Below the pieces are notes generated by a model. The model made no database searches. It saw only the letters and a program-made list of their open reading frames with translations, and had not been told where the DNA came from. From Actinosynnema sp. ALI-1.44 (GTDB lineage Bacteria; Actinomycetota; Actinomycetes; Mycobacteriales; Pseudonocardiaceae), in the NCBI RefSeq assembly GCF_001984155.1, contig NZ_MTQO01000052.1:248001-312000 (forward strand): a DNA stretch of 64,000 bases, read 5' to 3'. The position numbers and the translations under genes were made by a program. Shown one piece after another: positions 36,495-44,707 of the stretch (positions within the stretch are counted from its first letter, which is position 1; the number at the start of each line of letters is the position of its first letter).

Positions 36495-36516
36495 GTCACC
36501 ACGCCCCCTCGCCCAG

Positions 36517-36553
36517 CGGTCGGACAATCGTGCCACAGTCGGGACATGGATCT
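36517..36553 (+). repeat. Shared promoter/leader block, copy 2
   Basis: CGGTCGGACAATCGTGCCAC to the ATGGATCT of the phosphorylase gene, 33 of 37 bases identical to 34035-34071. As in copy 1, a second gene starts divergently 23 bases away. The remaining flanks are also loosely alike. Confidence 0.65.
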
Positions 36554-37301
36554 TCCGCTGCTGCAGTTCGATTCGACCGGTGCGGGCATGTACTCCCCGT
36601 CGGCGCCGAAGTTGTCGGAGCCATGGCCGGAGAGAGCGGTGCTGTGCTTCTTCCGTGAGCAGATCGCGGCGCTTGTCGAGCGGGGTGCGGCGAGGCGGGT
36701 CGGCCGGTTCACCGTCGAGATGGGCGGCCACGACATCTACATCACCGAGGACTCCGCCGGTGAGCGCGTCGCGCTGTTCCACCCGACGGTTGGCGCGCCG
36801 ACTGCCGTGCACCACCTGGAACGCGCGATCGCCGGTGGCGTGCGCAGCTTCGTGGTCTGCGGCGGCACCGGGGCGTTGGTGGAGCTCGCCATGGGGCACG
36901 TCGTGGTCCCGTCCGGCGCGATCCGGGACGAGGGCACCTCGTTTCACTACGCCCCACCGGGTGTGAGCATCGACACCGACCCGGACGTGGTCGACGCGCT
37001 GGTGGCGTTGCTCGAGGAGCAATCGGTTCCGCACGCGGTCGGCCTGACCTGGACGACCGACGCGCCGTTCCGGGAAACCCCCGCCATGGTGGCCGCCCGG
37101 CGTGACCAGGGCTGCCTCCTCGTCGAGATGGAGGCGTCCGCGTTGCTCGCGGCGGCCCGGTTCCGCGGTGTGAGGCTCGGGCTGCTGCTGTATGCGGGCG
37201 ACGACCTGAGCGGCGGGAAATGGGACCTGCGGAACTGGACCGCGAGCGACGCCCGTGCCCGGCTGCTGCCGCTCGCGATCGAGGCCACCGGCCGGTTCTA
37301 G
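36546..37301 (+). CDS. Nucleoside phosphorylase-like protein (PNP/UDP family)
   Basis: A 251-residue protein of the purine/uridine phosphorylase superfamily. The central motif GVRSFVVCGGTGALVELAMG (phosphate/ribose site), a VVVPSGAIRDEGTSFHY strand and LLVEMEASALLAAARFRGVR (the Met-Glu that binds ribose) are those of the family. The expected reaction is phosphorolysis of a nucleoside. The N-terminal phosphate loop is not obvious (PLLQFDSTGAGMYSPSAPKL), so activity or substrate may differ. ATG 36546 is set by the shared promoter block. PNP-type domains recur next to NACHT NTPases in conflict systems, which makes this position notable. The stop shares bases with a remnant on the other strand. 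Confidence 0.75.
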   Translation: MDLPLLQFDSTGAGMYSPSAPKLSEPWPERAVLCFFREQIAALVERGAARRVGRFTVEMGGHDIYITEDSAGERVALFHPTVGAPTAVHHLERAIAGGVRSFVVCGGTGALVELAMGHVVVPSGAIRDEGTSFHYAPPGVSIDTDPDVVDALVALLEEQSVPHAVGLTWTTDAPFRETPAMVAARRDQGCLLVEMEASALLAAARFRGVRLGLLLYAGDDLSGGKWDLRNWTASDARARLLPLAIEATGRF

Positions 37302-37506
37302 GGCTTCAGTGCCTGCTCGACGTCGGCGATCGCGCCCTGGTAGCGCACCGCGTTGACGTGCGGGTTGCTCCGCGCACGGCGTGGTGGAGATGAACACCCG
37401 GTTGGTGGTGCGCGAGCTCGCGGGCTCGGGCGCTGACGCCGTCACACGACTGCTGGGTTGAGGGTTCCGCCCCTCACCCGGTTGGCCTGCCGATACCCTT
37501 CGGTCC
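37302..37506. other. Spacer with two gene remnants and a hairpin
   Basis: The minus strand (37298-37380) reads SNPHVNAVRYQGAIADVEQA then a stop, without a start. The plus strand (about 37382-37461) reads VEMNTRLVVRELAGSG then ADAVTRLLG and a stop; TRLVVR is typical of the C terminus of LacI-family regulators. Both look like tails of deleted genes. A TGAGGG/CCCTCA hairpin lies at 37459-37476. The mptB promoter must be in the last 40 bases. Confidence 0.35.
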
Positions 37507-39141
37507 GTGGTGGTGAGCGAACCTGCGCCGGTCGACGTGGCGGTCCCGGCTGTCGTGGCGAAGCCACCGCCGCTGGACGAGCAGGACTGCCGTCAGCTCG
37601 ACCTGATCCGGCGGTTCGGCACCATCGGCTCGCTGCTGCTGGTCTTCGGCTCGCTGGGCGCGGGTGCCCTGCCGATCTTCAACCCGTTGCCCAGCGTGCC
37701 CGTGCTCGGCCTCTTCGCCCGCATCCCCGCGGTGTCGCTCGGGATCGGCACGCTCGGCATGGGCATGATCATCACCGGCTGGCTGCTGCTCGGGAAGTTC
37801 GCCAAGCCGGGGCGGCCGCGGCTGATCAGCCGCGCGCAGCTCAACCGGACGCTGATGATGTGGGGCGTCCCGCTGATCTTCGCCATGCCGCTGTTCTCCA
37901 AGGACGTCTACAGCTACCTGGCGCAGAGCTCGATCGTGTCGCTCGGTCTGGACCCATACGAACTGGGCCCGGGCCAGGCACTCGGCCAGGACCACCCGCT
38001 CACCCGCGGCGTGTCCAACATGTGGCGGGACACGCCCGCGCCGTACGGACCGCTGTTCCTCTACCTGGGGCACCTGCTCAACTCCGTGACCGGCAACCAC
38101 GTCGTCACGGGCGTTCTCACGCAACGCCTCCTGGCCATCGTGGGCATCGCCCTGTTCGTCTGGGCGTTGCCCCGGCTCGCGCGGCGTTTCGGGGTTCAGC
38201 CGGTCACCGCGTTGTGGTTCGGCGCGGCCAACCCGCTGGTGCTGTTCCACCTGGTCGGTGGCGGGCACAACGAGGCGCTGGCGATCGGCCTGATGATGGC
38301 GGGCATCGAGATCTCGCTGCGCTACCTGCCGCGGCCCGGTGATCCGCCGATCACGTCGGCACGCCGGGAATGGACGTTCGTCCTGCTCGGCATCGCGGTC
38401 ATCACGCTCGGCGCGGCCGTGAAAGTGCCCGCGCTGGTGGCTGCCGCGTTCGTCGGCGTCCAAGTCACGCGCAGATGGGGCGGTGGCGTGCCACGGTTGT
38501 TCCCGGTCGGCGCGTTGTTCGTGGCCACCGCGGGCGTCACGATGACCGCCGTGTGCCTCGGTACCGGCCTCGGCTTCGGCTGGGTCGGTGCGCTGGACAC
38601 ACCCAGCCTGGTCCGCAGCTGGATGTCCCCGGTGTCCGAGCTGGGCAACCTCGGCGGCGTGCTGGGGATCACGCTCGGCCTCGGCAACCACACCACCGCC
38701 GTGCTGGAGATCTTCACGCTGCTCGGCTACGGCACCGCCGGGCTGATCACCGTGAAGATGATGTGGGACAGCCTCGCGGGCAGGCGCAGCGTGATGACCG
38801 GCCTCGGTGTGTCGCTGGCCGCGTTCCTCATCCTGCACCCCGCCATGCAGCCCTGGTACCTGCTGTTCCCGGCCATCCCGCTGGCCGCGTCGCTCGCCGG
38901 GACCAGGCGGTTCCGGCGCCTGGCCACAATGGGGTGCACGGTCGCGTCGGTGCTGCTGCCGACCACGGGCGGCACGTTCGCGGGCCGGACGTACGTGATG
39001 GCGTTCGCCTACATCGCGGCGATCATCGTGTTGCTCGGGCTGCTTTTCTGGCTCAACCGGAGTGTCCCGCTGCTGCCGCGCAAGGTGACCCCCGTCGCTC
39101 CAGCCGAGGGGTCCGACGACACCGCTCCGGCCAGGCCCTAG
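37507..39141 (+). CDS. mptB: Alpha-(1->6)-mannopyranosyltransferase MptB-like
   Basis: A 544-residue GT-C polytopic transferase using polyprenyl-phosphate mannose, as in lipomannan core synthesis in Corynebacteriales. It has about 12 hydrophobic segments. The GT-C acidic motif is in LFSKDVYSYLAQSS, followed by DPYELGPGQAL and APYGPLFLYLGHLL, then WFGAANPLVLFHLVGGGHNE and LILHPAMQPWYLLFP. The order mptB-ABC exporter-ctaA is the same as in M. tuberculosis Rv1459c-Rv1456c, which supports the name. Three GTGs in a row (37507, 37510, 37513) and no ribosome site suggest a leaderless start. The polymer made in this genus is not known. Confidence 0.85.
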   Translation: MVVSEPAPVDVAVPAVVAKPPPLDEQDCRQLDLIRRFGTIGSLLLVFGSLGAGALPIFNPLPSVPVLGLFARIPAVSLGIGTLGMGMIITGWLLLGKFAKPGRPRLISRAQLNRTLMMWGVPLIFAMPLFSKDVYSYLAQSSIVSLGLDPYELGPGQALGQDHPLTRGVSNMWRDTPAPYGPLFLYLGHLLNSVTGNHVVTGVLTQRLLAIVGIALFVWALPRLARRFGVQPVTALWFGAANPLVLFHLVGGGHNEALAIGLMMAGIEISLRYLPRPGDPPITSARREWTFVLLGIAVITLGAAVKVPALVAAAFVGVQVTRRWGGGVPRLFPVGALFVATAGVTMTAVCLGTGLGFGWVGALDTPSLVRSWMSPVSELGNLGGVLGITLGLGNHTTAVLEIFTLLGYGTAGLITVKMMWDSLAGRRSVMTGLGVSLAAFLILHPAMQPWYLLFPAIPLAASLAGTRRFRRLATMGCTVASVLLPTTGGTFAGRTYVMAFAYIAAIIVLLGLLFWLNRSVPLLPRKVTPVAPAEGSDDTAPARP

Positions 39142-39152
39142 GCTATTTGGTT

Positions 39153-40088
39153 GTGAGCGCTTCCGAAACCCGTCCCGCCGTCGAGGTGTCGGGACTGGTC
39201 AAGCGCTACGGCTCGACCACCGCCGTCGACGGCCTCGAGCTGCGGCTGGCGCAGGGCAAGGTGCTCGCGTTGCTCGGACCGAACGGCGCGGGCAAGACCA
39301 CCACCGTCGAGGTGTGCGAGGGGTTCCTGCGTCCCGACGCGGGCCGCGTGCGGGTGCTCGGCCTCGATCCGCGTGCCGAGGGCGACAAGCTGCGTCCCCG
39401 GATCGGCGTGATGCCGCAGGGCGGCGGCGCGTACCCGGGTGTGCGCGCGGGCGAGATGCTCAAGCTGGTCGCCTCGTGCGCGGCCAACCCGCTGGACACG
39501 GACTGGCTGCTGGACGTCCTCGGGCTGACCAACGCGCTGCGCACCCCGTACAAGCGGTTGTCCGGCGGGCAGCAGCAGCGGCTGTCGCTGGCGTGCGCCC
39601 TGGTCGGCCGCCCGGAGCTGGTGTTCCTCGACGAGCCGACGTCCGGAATGGACCCGCAGGCCAGGCGCCTGGTGTGGGACATGATCTGCGCACTGCGCGG
39701 CGACGGTGTGAGCGTCCTGCTGACCACGCACCTGATGGAAGAGGCCGAGACACTGGCCGACCACGTGGTGATCGTCGACCACGGCAGGGTCGTCGCGGAG
39801 GGCAGCCCCACCCAACTGACCACGGAGGACCCGGACACCCAGCAACTGCGGTTCAAGGCCCGGCCTGGGCTGGACACCTCGCTGTTGACCGCCGCGCTGC
39901 CCGAAGGGTGTCACGTGGCAGAGGCTGCTTTGGGTACATACATCGTTACCGGGCGCGTCGATCCGCAGGTAGTCTCGACGGTGACGGCGTGGTGTGCCCA
40001 ACAAGGAGTGCTGGCCGAGGAACTGCACGTCGGCCGGCGCAGTCTCGAGGACGTGTTCCTCGAGTTGACCGGACGGGAGTTGCGTTGA
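39153..40088 (+). CDS. ABC transporter ATP-binding protein (DrrA-like)
   Basis: A 311-residue ATPase of the DrrA/CcmA exporter class. Walker A LLGPNGAGKTTTVEVCEG, Q loop GVMPQGGGAYPGV, signature KRLSGGQQQRLSLACALV, Walker B LVFLDEPTSGMD, H-loop LLTTHLMEEAE and a C-terminal DrrA-type tail (RRSLEDVFLELTGRELR). GTG 39153 is the start. It is coupled to the following permease (TTGA overlap). The pair corresponds to the Rv1458c-Rv1457c exporter; the substrate is unknown, and a heme-related or cell-envelope role is only suggested by the neighbours. Confidence 0.88.
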   Translation: MSASETRPAVEVSGLVKRYGSTTAVDGLELRLAQGKVLALLGPNGAGKTTTVEVCEGFLRPDAGRVRVLGLDPRAEGDKLRPRIGVMPQGGGAYPGVRAGEMLKLVASCAANPLDTDWLLDVLGLTNALRTPYKRLSGGQQQRLSLACALVGRPELVFLDEPTSGMDPQARRLVWDMICALRGDGVSVLLTTHLMEEAETLADHVVIVDHGRVVAEGSPTQLTTEDPDTQQLRFKARPGLDTSLLTAALPEGCHVAEAALGTYIVTGRVDPQVVSTVTAWCAQQGVLAEELHVGRRSLEDVFLELTGRELR

Positions 40089-40888
40089 CGGCCACAGCCG
40101 CCTCCAACGGTGTCAACTCACGGTTCCCAGCTGGCACGTTCCGCCCCGCGCCCGGTGCCGGGAGCAAGGCACGCATGCTGCTCGCGCACGCGCGTACGGA
40201 AACCAAGCTGACACTGCGCAACGGCGAGCAGGTCCTGCTCACGTTGCTGATCCCGATCGCGTTGCTGGTCGGGCTCACCCTGATCGACATCATCTCGCTG
40301 CCCGAGCCCCGGGTGAACTCGGTCGTACCGCGTGTCTTCGCGCTGGCCGTGATGTCGTCGGCGTTCACCGGGCAGGCGATCGCGCTCGGCTTCGACCGGC
40401 GCTACGGCGTGCTCAAACGCCTGGCCGCGACGGCGCTGCCGCGCTGGATGCTGGTCGGCGGACGAGTCCTCGCCGGGCTCACCGTGGTGGCGATCCAGCT
40501 GGTCGTGCTCGGTGTCGTGGCGCTCGTCCTCGGCTGGTCACCGTCGCTGGGCGGTGTGTTGTGGACCGTGTTGCTCGCGGTGCTCGGCGCGCTGGCGTTC
40601 GGCGCGCTCGGCGTGCTGCTCGGCGGGACGCTCAGGGCCGAGATCGTGCTCGCGCTGGCGAACATCATCTGGTTCGTGCTGTTGCTCGCCGGCGGGATCA
40701 TCGTCCGGGCGGGGTCGATGCCGTCCGGTTTCGCCGGGGTCGTCGAGCTGTTGCCGTCCGGCGCGCTGACCGAGGGCGTCGACTTGGCGCTCAACGGCGG
40801 CGGGCCTGGCTGGCAGCCGCTGGCGGTGCTGGTCGGGTGGGGTGTGGTGGCCGCCGTGGTGGCGGCGCGCACCACTCGGCTGACCTGA
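40085..40888 (+). CDS. ABC-2 type transporter permease
   Basis: A 267-residue ABC-2 permease with six hydrophobic segments: LLTLLIPIALLVGLTLIDII, FALAVMSSAFTGQAIALGF, VVAIQLVVLGVVALVLGW, LLAVLGALAFGALGVLLGG, IVLALANIIWFVLLLAGGII and LAVLVGWGVVAAVVAA. The ABC-2 pattern DRRYGVLKRLAATALPRW between helices 2 and 3 is present. The start is TTG 40085, overlapping the ATPase stop, a coupled start. Works with the preceding ATPase. Confidence 0.85.
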   Translation: MTATAASNGVNSRFPAGTFRPAPGAGSKARMLLAHARTETKLTLRNGEQVLLTLLIPIALLVGLTLIDIISLPEPRVNSVVPRVFALAVMSSAFTGQAIALGFDRRYGVLKRLAATALPRWMLVGGRVLAGLTVVAIQLVVLGVVALVLGWSPSLGGVLWTVLLAVLGALAFGALGVLLGGTLRAEIVLALANIIWFVLLLAGGIIVRAGSMPSGFAGVVELLPSGALTEGVDLALNGGGPGWQPLAVLVGWGVVAAVVAARTTRLT

Positions 40889-40925
40889 TGTCGATCACTC
40901 GGCAGGCTACGCATACCATCGAGGA

Positions 40926-41876
40926 GTGGTGAACCGCAGCGGACTGAAACAGCGCATCGTCCAGGGGCAGTACGGCTTCGCCGTCGCCGCCGTCGTCGCC
41001 AACGTCTGCATCGCGATCACCGGTTCGGTCGTCCGGGTCACCGGCTCCGGCCTGGGCTGCAGCGAATGGCCCAACTGCCTGCCGGGCAGCATGGTCCCGG
41101 TCGAGCACCCCGAGTTGGACATGCTCCACCAGTGGATCGAGTACGGCAACCGGCTGTTGTCCGGCGTCGTCGGCATCATCGGCGGCCTGTGCTTCCTGGC
41201 CGCATTGCTGTCCCGTCCGCACCGCAAGCGCGTGTTGTGGCTGTCCGCCGCGATGATGGGCGGCGTTGTCGTGCAGGCGATCATCGGGGGCATCACGGTC
41301 CGGTCCGGGCTGCTGTGGTGGACGGTGGGCATCCACATGGTCGTCTCCCCCGTCCTGGCGTGGTTCGCGGTGATGCTGGTCCGCTCGTTGCGGGAAAGCG
41401 ACGCCCCGCCACGGCCACGGACGCACCCGTGGGTCCCCCGGCTGCTCGTCGTGCAGACAGTGCTGCTCGTCGGCCTGCTTGTCGTGGGCACGATGGTCAC
41501 CGGCGCGGGGCCGCACGCGGGCGACAAGAACACCCCACGCCTGGATCTGCCGGTGTCCACCCTGGCCCACGTACACGCTGCCTTCCTGTACGCGTTCCTC
41601 GCGCTGCTGCTGCTTGTCGGCTTCCTGCTGTGGCGCGCAACAGCGCCCCGCGACGTCTGGAAGCGGTACTTCATCCTGCTGGCCGTGGTCGTCGCACAGG
41701 GCTCGATCGGGTTCGTCCAGTACTTCACGGGGGTGCCGGGTGTGCTGGTGGTCCTGCACGTCTTCGGCGCGATGCTGGTGACGGTCGCGACCGCCTCGTT
41801 GTGGGCGTGGAGCAGGGAACGACCGGCCACTGTGGAGGCCACTGAGCACGAGCAGTTCGCCGCCGCTTCGCACTGA
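40926..41876 (+). CDS. ctaA: Heme A synthase (COX15/CtaA)
   Basis: A 316-residue polytopic heme A synthase that oxidises heme O to heme A for cytochrome aa3 oxidase. Eight hydrophobic segments form two four-helix halves. Heme-liganding His residues are in LHQWIEYGNRLLSG, VGIHMVVSPVLAW, AHVHAAFLYAFLAL and VVLHVFGAMLVT. The first extracellular loop keeps the Cys pair in GLGCSEWPNCLPG. The start is GTG 40926 or 40929, with GAGGA close upstream. The heme O synthase partner, ctaB, lies 9 kb away on the other strand. Confidence 0.92.
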   Translation: MVNRSGLKQRIVQGQYGFAVAAVVANVCIAITGSVVRVTGSGLGCSEWPNCLPGSMVPVEHPELDMLHQWIEYGNRLLSGVVGIIGGLCFLAALLSRPHRKRVLWLSAAMMGGVVVQAIIGGITVRSGLLWWTVGIHMVVSPVLAWFAVMLVRSLRESDAPPRPRTHPWVPRLLVVQTVLLVGLLVVGTMVTGAGPHAGDKNTPRLDLPVSTLAHVHAAFLYAFLALLLLVGFLLWRATAPRDVWKRYFILLAVVVAQGSIGFVQYFTGVPGVLVVLHVFGAMLVTVATASLWAWSRERPATVEATEHEQFAAASH

Positions 41877-41880
41877 CACT

Positions 41881-42843
41881 ATGCAACCTTCATCGTCAGC
41901 GCCTAATGTCCGGTTCGTGACGACGACCGAATCCGGCCCGGCGCCTCTGCTTGGCGAACGCCGAACAGTCGCTCAGCAACTCGTTCTCAAGGTCTTCCTG
42001 CTGGTGCCGTTCGCGGCGCTGATCGCAGCCGTGCCACTCGCGTGGGGCTGGGGCCTGAGCTGGCTCGACATCGTGCTGACCGTCTCGTTGTACGTGATCG
42101 CCACGCTTGGCGTGACCGTCGGCTACCACAGGTACTTCACGCACGGCGCGTTCAAGGCCAACAGGGCGGTCCGGATCGCACTCGGCATCGCGGGCAGCTT
42201 CGCGGTGCAGGGCTCGGTGATCTTCTGGGTCGCCAGCCACCGCCGCCACCACGCGTACGCCGACCGCGAGGGCGACCCGCACTCGCCGTGGCTGTTCGGC
42301 ACGTCGCCAGGAGCGCTGCTGAAGGGCTTCTGGCACGCGCACATGGGCTGGATGTTCTCCCGCGACGTCACCAACTACGAGCGGTTCGCACCGGACCTGC
42401 TGCGGGACGACGACCTGCGCGTGGTCAGCAAGCTGTTCGGGGTGTGGACGGCAGCCAGCATGGCGCTGCCCGCGCTGCTCGGCGGCCTGATCAGCTGGTC
42501 GTGGTGGGGCGCGCTGACGGCGTTCTTCTGGGCGGGCCTGGTGCGGGTCGCGTTCCTGCACCACGTGACCTGGTCGGTCAACTCGATCTGCCACATGGTC
42601 GGCGCCCGCCCGTTCGCCAGCCGGGACCGCGCGGCCAACTTCTGGCCGCTGGCCATCCTGTCGATGGGCGAGTCGTGGCACAACTCGCACCACGCGGACC
42701 CGACCTGTGCCCGGCACGGCGTCCTGCGCGGCCAGATCGACATCGCCGCACGCACGATCTGGATCTTCGAGAAGCTCGGCTGGGCGTGGGACGTGCGCTG
42801 GCCGACGGCGGAACGACTGGCCCGCCGCAAATTGAACTCATAG
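41881..42843 (+). CDS. Membrane acyl-CoA/fatty acid desaturase
   Basis: A 320-residue delta-9-type desaturase. The three His boxes are GYHRYFTH, ASHRRHHAYAD and ESWHNSHHADP, which ligate the di-iron site. Four membrane segments in two pairs surround them. It introduces a cis double bond into long-chain acyl groups, adjusting membrane fluidity. It starts at ATG 41881, four bases after ctaA; GTG 41917 is an alternative. The His-box order and short length fit actinobacterial stearoyl-type desaturases. It overlaps the convergent aminotransferase gene by six bases. Confidence 0.88.
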   Translation: MQPSSSAPNVRFVTTTESGPAPLLGERRTVAQQLVLKVFLLVPFAALIAAVPLAWGWGLSWLDIVLTVSLYVIATLGVTVGYHRYFTHGAFKANRAVRIALGIAGSFAVQGSVIFWVASHRRHHAYADREGDPHSPWLFGTSPGALLKGFWHAHMGWMFSRDVTNYERFAPDLLRDDDLRVVSKLFGVWTAASMALPALLGGLISWSWWGALTAFFWAGLVRVAFLHHVTWSVNSICHMVGARPFASRDRAANFWPLAILSMGESWHNSHHADPTCARHGVLRGQIDIAARTIWIFEKLGWAWDVRWPTAERLARRKLNS

Positions 42844-43581
42844 GGCCTCGCCGGGCACCGCCTGCTGGGCGGCCTTGAGCAACGCGGCGCACTCCGGGTC
42901 CGGCCGGAAGACGACGTCGTCGATCGACGCGATCGGCACCGGACCGCTGATCGCGTTGGTGCGGAACGCCGAGCGGAAGCCACGCAGTTGCGCGAGCGTC
43001 ACCGCCCCGCGTTCGTCCGGGATGCCCAGCGCCAGGAGCCCGGCGCGCAGCGTGGTCATCTCGACCCCGGGCAGCGCGGGCGCGTCCGGCCAGATGATCT
43101 TCGAGCCGTCGTGGAAGGCGATGTTCCAGAACGAGCCTTCCGAGACGCGGCCGTGCTCGTCGACGAACACCACGTCGTCGTATCCGGCCTGCTGGGCGAG
43201 CCGCACCTGGTGGTACAGGCTGAACGTGCCGATGTGCTTCACTTCGGGCAGATAACGGCTGTACACCGCCGACCGCACCCGCGGCGACGGCCCTTGCCGC
43301 GGCTGCACCGTCCGCACCGTGACGGCGATGTCCGGCGGCTGGAGATCGACCACCCGCCCCGGCGTCGCGTCCCGGGCGAACACGGTGACACGGACGTTGG
43401 CAGGCAGCTCCTGTCCACGCAGGGCGTCCCGCACCCGCTCACGGACCAAGGCCCCGTCGATGCCGTGACCGAAGACCACCCGCGCGTCCCGGTCCAGCCG
43501 CTCGAGGTGCGCGGTGAGCCCCCGTGCACCATCCTGGTCGACCAGGATCGAGGTGTAGTGACCGTAGCTGACGTCTCGCAC
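42838..43581 (-). CDS. Aminotransferase class IV family protein
   Basis: A 247-residue PLP enzyme of fold type IV (branched-chain aminotransferase / aminodeoxychorismate lyase / D-amino acid aminotransferase). The Schiff-base Lys is in EVKHIGTFSLYHQVRLAQQA, followed by YDDVVFVDEHGRVSEGSFWN (the conserved Glu) and PGVEMTTLRAGLLALG. Compared with IlvE it is short and lacks the N-terminal substrate-loop pattern, so a PabC-like or D-amino acid enzyme is more likely. Exact substrate not assigned. The ATG start is supported by a terminal MRDVSYGHYTSILVDQDG. Confidence 0.8.
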   Translation of the reverse strand: MRDVSYGHYTSILVDQDGARGLTAHLERLDRDARVVFGHGIDGALVRERVRDALRGQELPANVRVTVFARDATPGRVVDLQPPDIAVTVRTVQPRQGPSPRVRSAVYSRYLPEVKHIGTFSLYHQVRLAQQAGYDDVVFVDEHGRVSEGSFWNIAFHDGSKIIWPDAPALPGVEMTTLRAGLLALGIPDERGAVTLAQLRGFRSAFRTNAISGPVPIASIDDVVFRPDPECAALLKAAQQAVPGEAL

Positions 43582-43666
43582 AGGGACATGATCGCGCGAA
43601 CCCGGAACAAGTCCGCGCCCGGCGTGGTTGGTCGATGAAAGACGAACAACTCTACGAGGAGGCGGC

Positions 43667-44629
43667 GTGCCGAAAGCAGTGCGGGTTCACCAGACCGGCG
43701 GGCCGGAGGCCCTCGAACTGGTCGACGTGGACGTCGCGGCACCGGGTCCCGGCGAAGTCGCGGTGAACGTGCTCGCGGCGGGCGTGAACTACATCGACAC
43801 GTACCACCGCTCCGGTCTGTACCCGCTGTCCACCCCGATCGGGATAGGGCTCGAAGGCGCCGGGATCGTGACCGACGTGGGCCAGGACGTGACCGGCCAC
43901 AAGGTCGGCGACCGCGTCGCCTGGTACACGGTGCAGGGAAGCTACGCCGAGAAGCTCGTGATACCCGCCGCGTCGGCGATTCCCGTGCCCGACGGAGTCG
44001 ACACGGACATCGCGGCGGCGCTGCTCCTGCAAGGCGTGACAGCCCACTACCTGCTCGCATCGGTGTACCCGGTCCAGAAGGACGACCCGGTCCTCGTCCA
44101 CGCGGCGGCGGGCGGAGTCGGCCTGCTGCTGGTGCAACTGGCGAAGGCCCGCGGTGCCCGAGTCCTGGGGACGGTGTCGACACCGGAGAAGGAACAGCTG
44201 GCGAGGGAAGCCGGAGCGGACGAGGTCGTCGGCTACGAGGACTTCGAGAAGCACGCCCGCGACTTCACCGGCGGCGAGGGCATGGCAGCGGTGTACGACG
44301 GCGTGGGCAAGACGACATTCGACGCCAGCCTCGCCAGCGTCCGGCGCCGCGGCTACATGGTCCTGTACGGCGCGGCCAGCGGCCCGGTCCCCCCGGTGGA
44401 CCCCCAGCGCCTCAACCAGCAGGGCTCGGTCTACCTGACCCGCCCGACCAGCCGCGACTTCTCCAGCCCGGAAGAACTCGCCTGGCGCACCGGGGAGCTG
44501 TTCGACGGAGTCCGGTCCGGCGCGCTGTCGGTGCGCATCGGCGGACGCTACCCGTTGAGCGGCGCGAGCAAGGCACACGAAGACCTGCAAGGTCGCAAGA
44601 CGACAGGAAAGCTCCTGCTGATCCCCTGA
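43667..44629 (+). CDS. qor: NADPH:quinone oxidoreductase (zeta-crystallin type)
   Basis: A 320-residue zinc-free medium-chain reductase. It has the N-terminal AVRVHQTGGPEALELVDVDV, the GVNYIDTYHRSGLYP active-site region, the cofactor loop VHAAAGGVGLLLVQLAKARG and GLEGAGIV. It reduces quinones with NADPH. GTG 43667 is chosen because GAGGAGG lies five bases upstream; the longer frame from 43628 is rejected. It occupies the qor position of the mycobacterial order (Rv1454c). Confidence 0.9.
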   Translation: MPKAVRVHQTGGPEALELVDVDVAAPGPGEVAVNVLAAGVNYIDTYHRSGLYPLSTPIGIGLEGAGIVTDVGQDVTGHKVGDRVAWYTVQGSYAEKLVIPAASAIPVPDGVDTDIAAALLLQGVTAHYLLASVYPVQKDDPVLVHAAAGGVGLLLVQLAKARGARVLGTVSTPEKEQLAREAGADEVVGYEDFEKHARDFTGGEGMAAVYDGVGKTTFDASLASVRRRGYMVLYGAASGPVPPVDPQRLNQQGSVYLTRPTSRDFSSPEELAWRTGELFDGVRSGALSVRIGGRYPLSGASKAHEDLQGRKTTGKLLLIP

Positions 44630-44649
44630 CGCAGGGGGTCACCTGGGCG

Positions 44650-44707
44650 CGGTTGGGGAACTTCAGGGGCTAACGGCTCTGGACAGCCTCAAGGAGTTCC
44701 CCAACCG
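44650..44707. terminator. Long bidirectional stem-loop between qor and the HD gene
   Basis: CGGTTGGGGAACT (44650-44662) and AGTTCCCCAACCG (44695-44707) are exact complements 32 bases apart. The right arm and part of the loop lie in the last codons of the convergent HD gene. It probably terminates transcription from both sides, despite lacking a U-tract. Confidence 0.5.
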
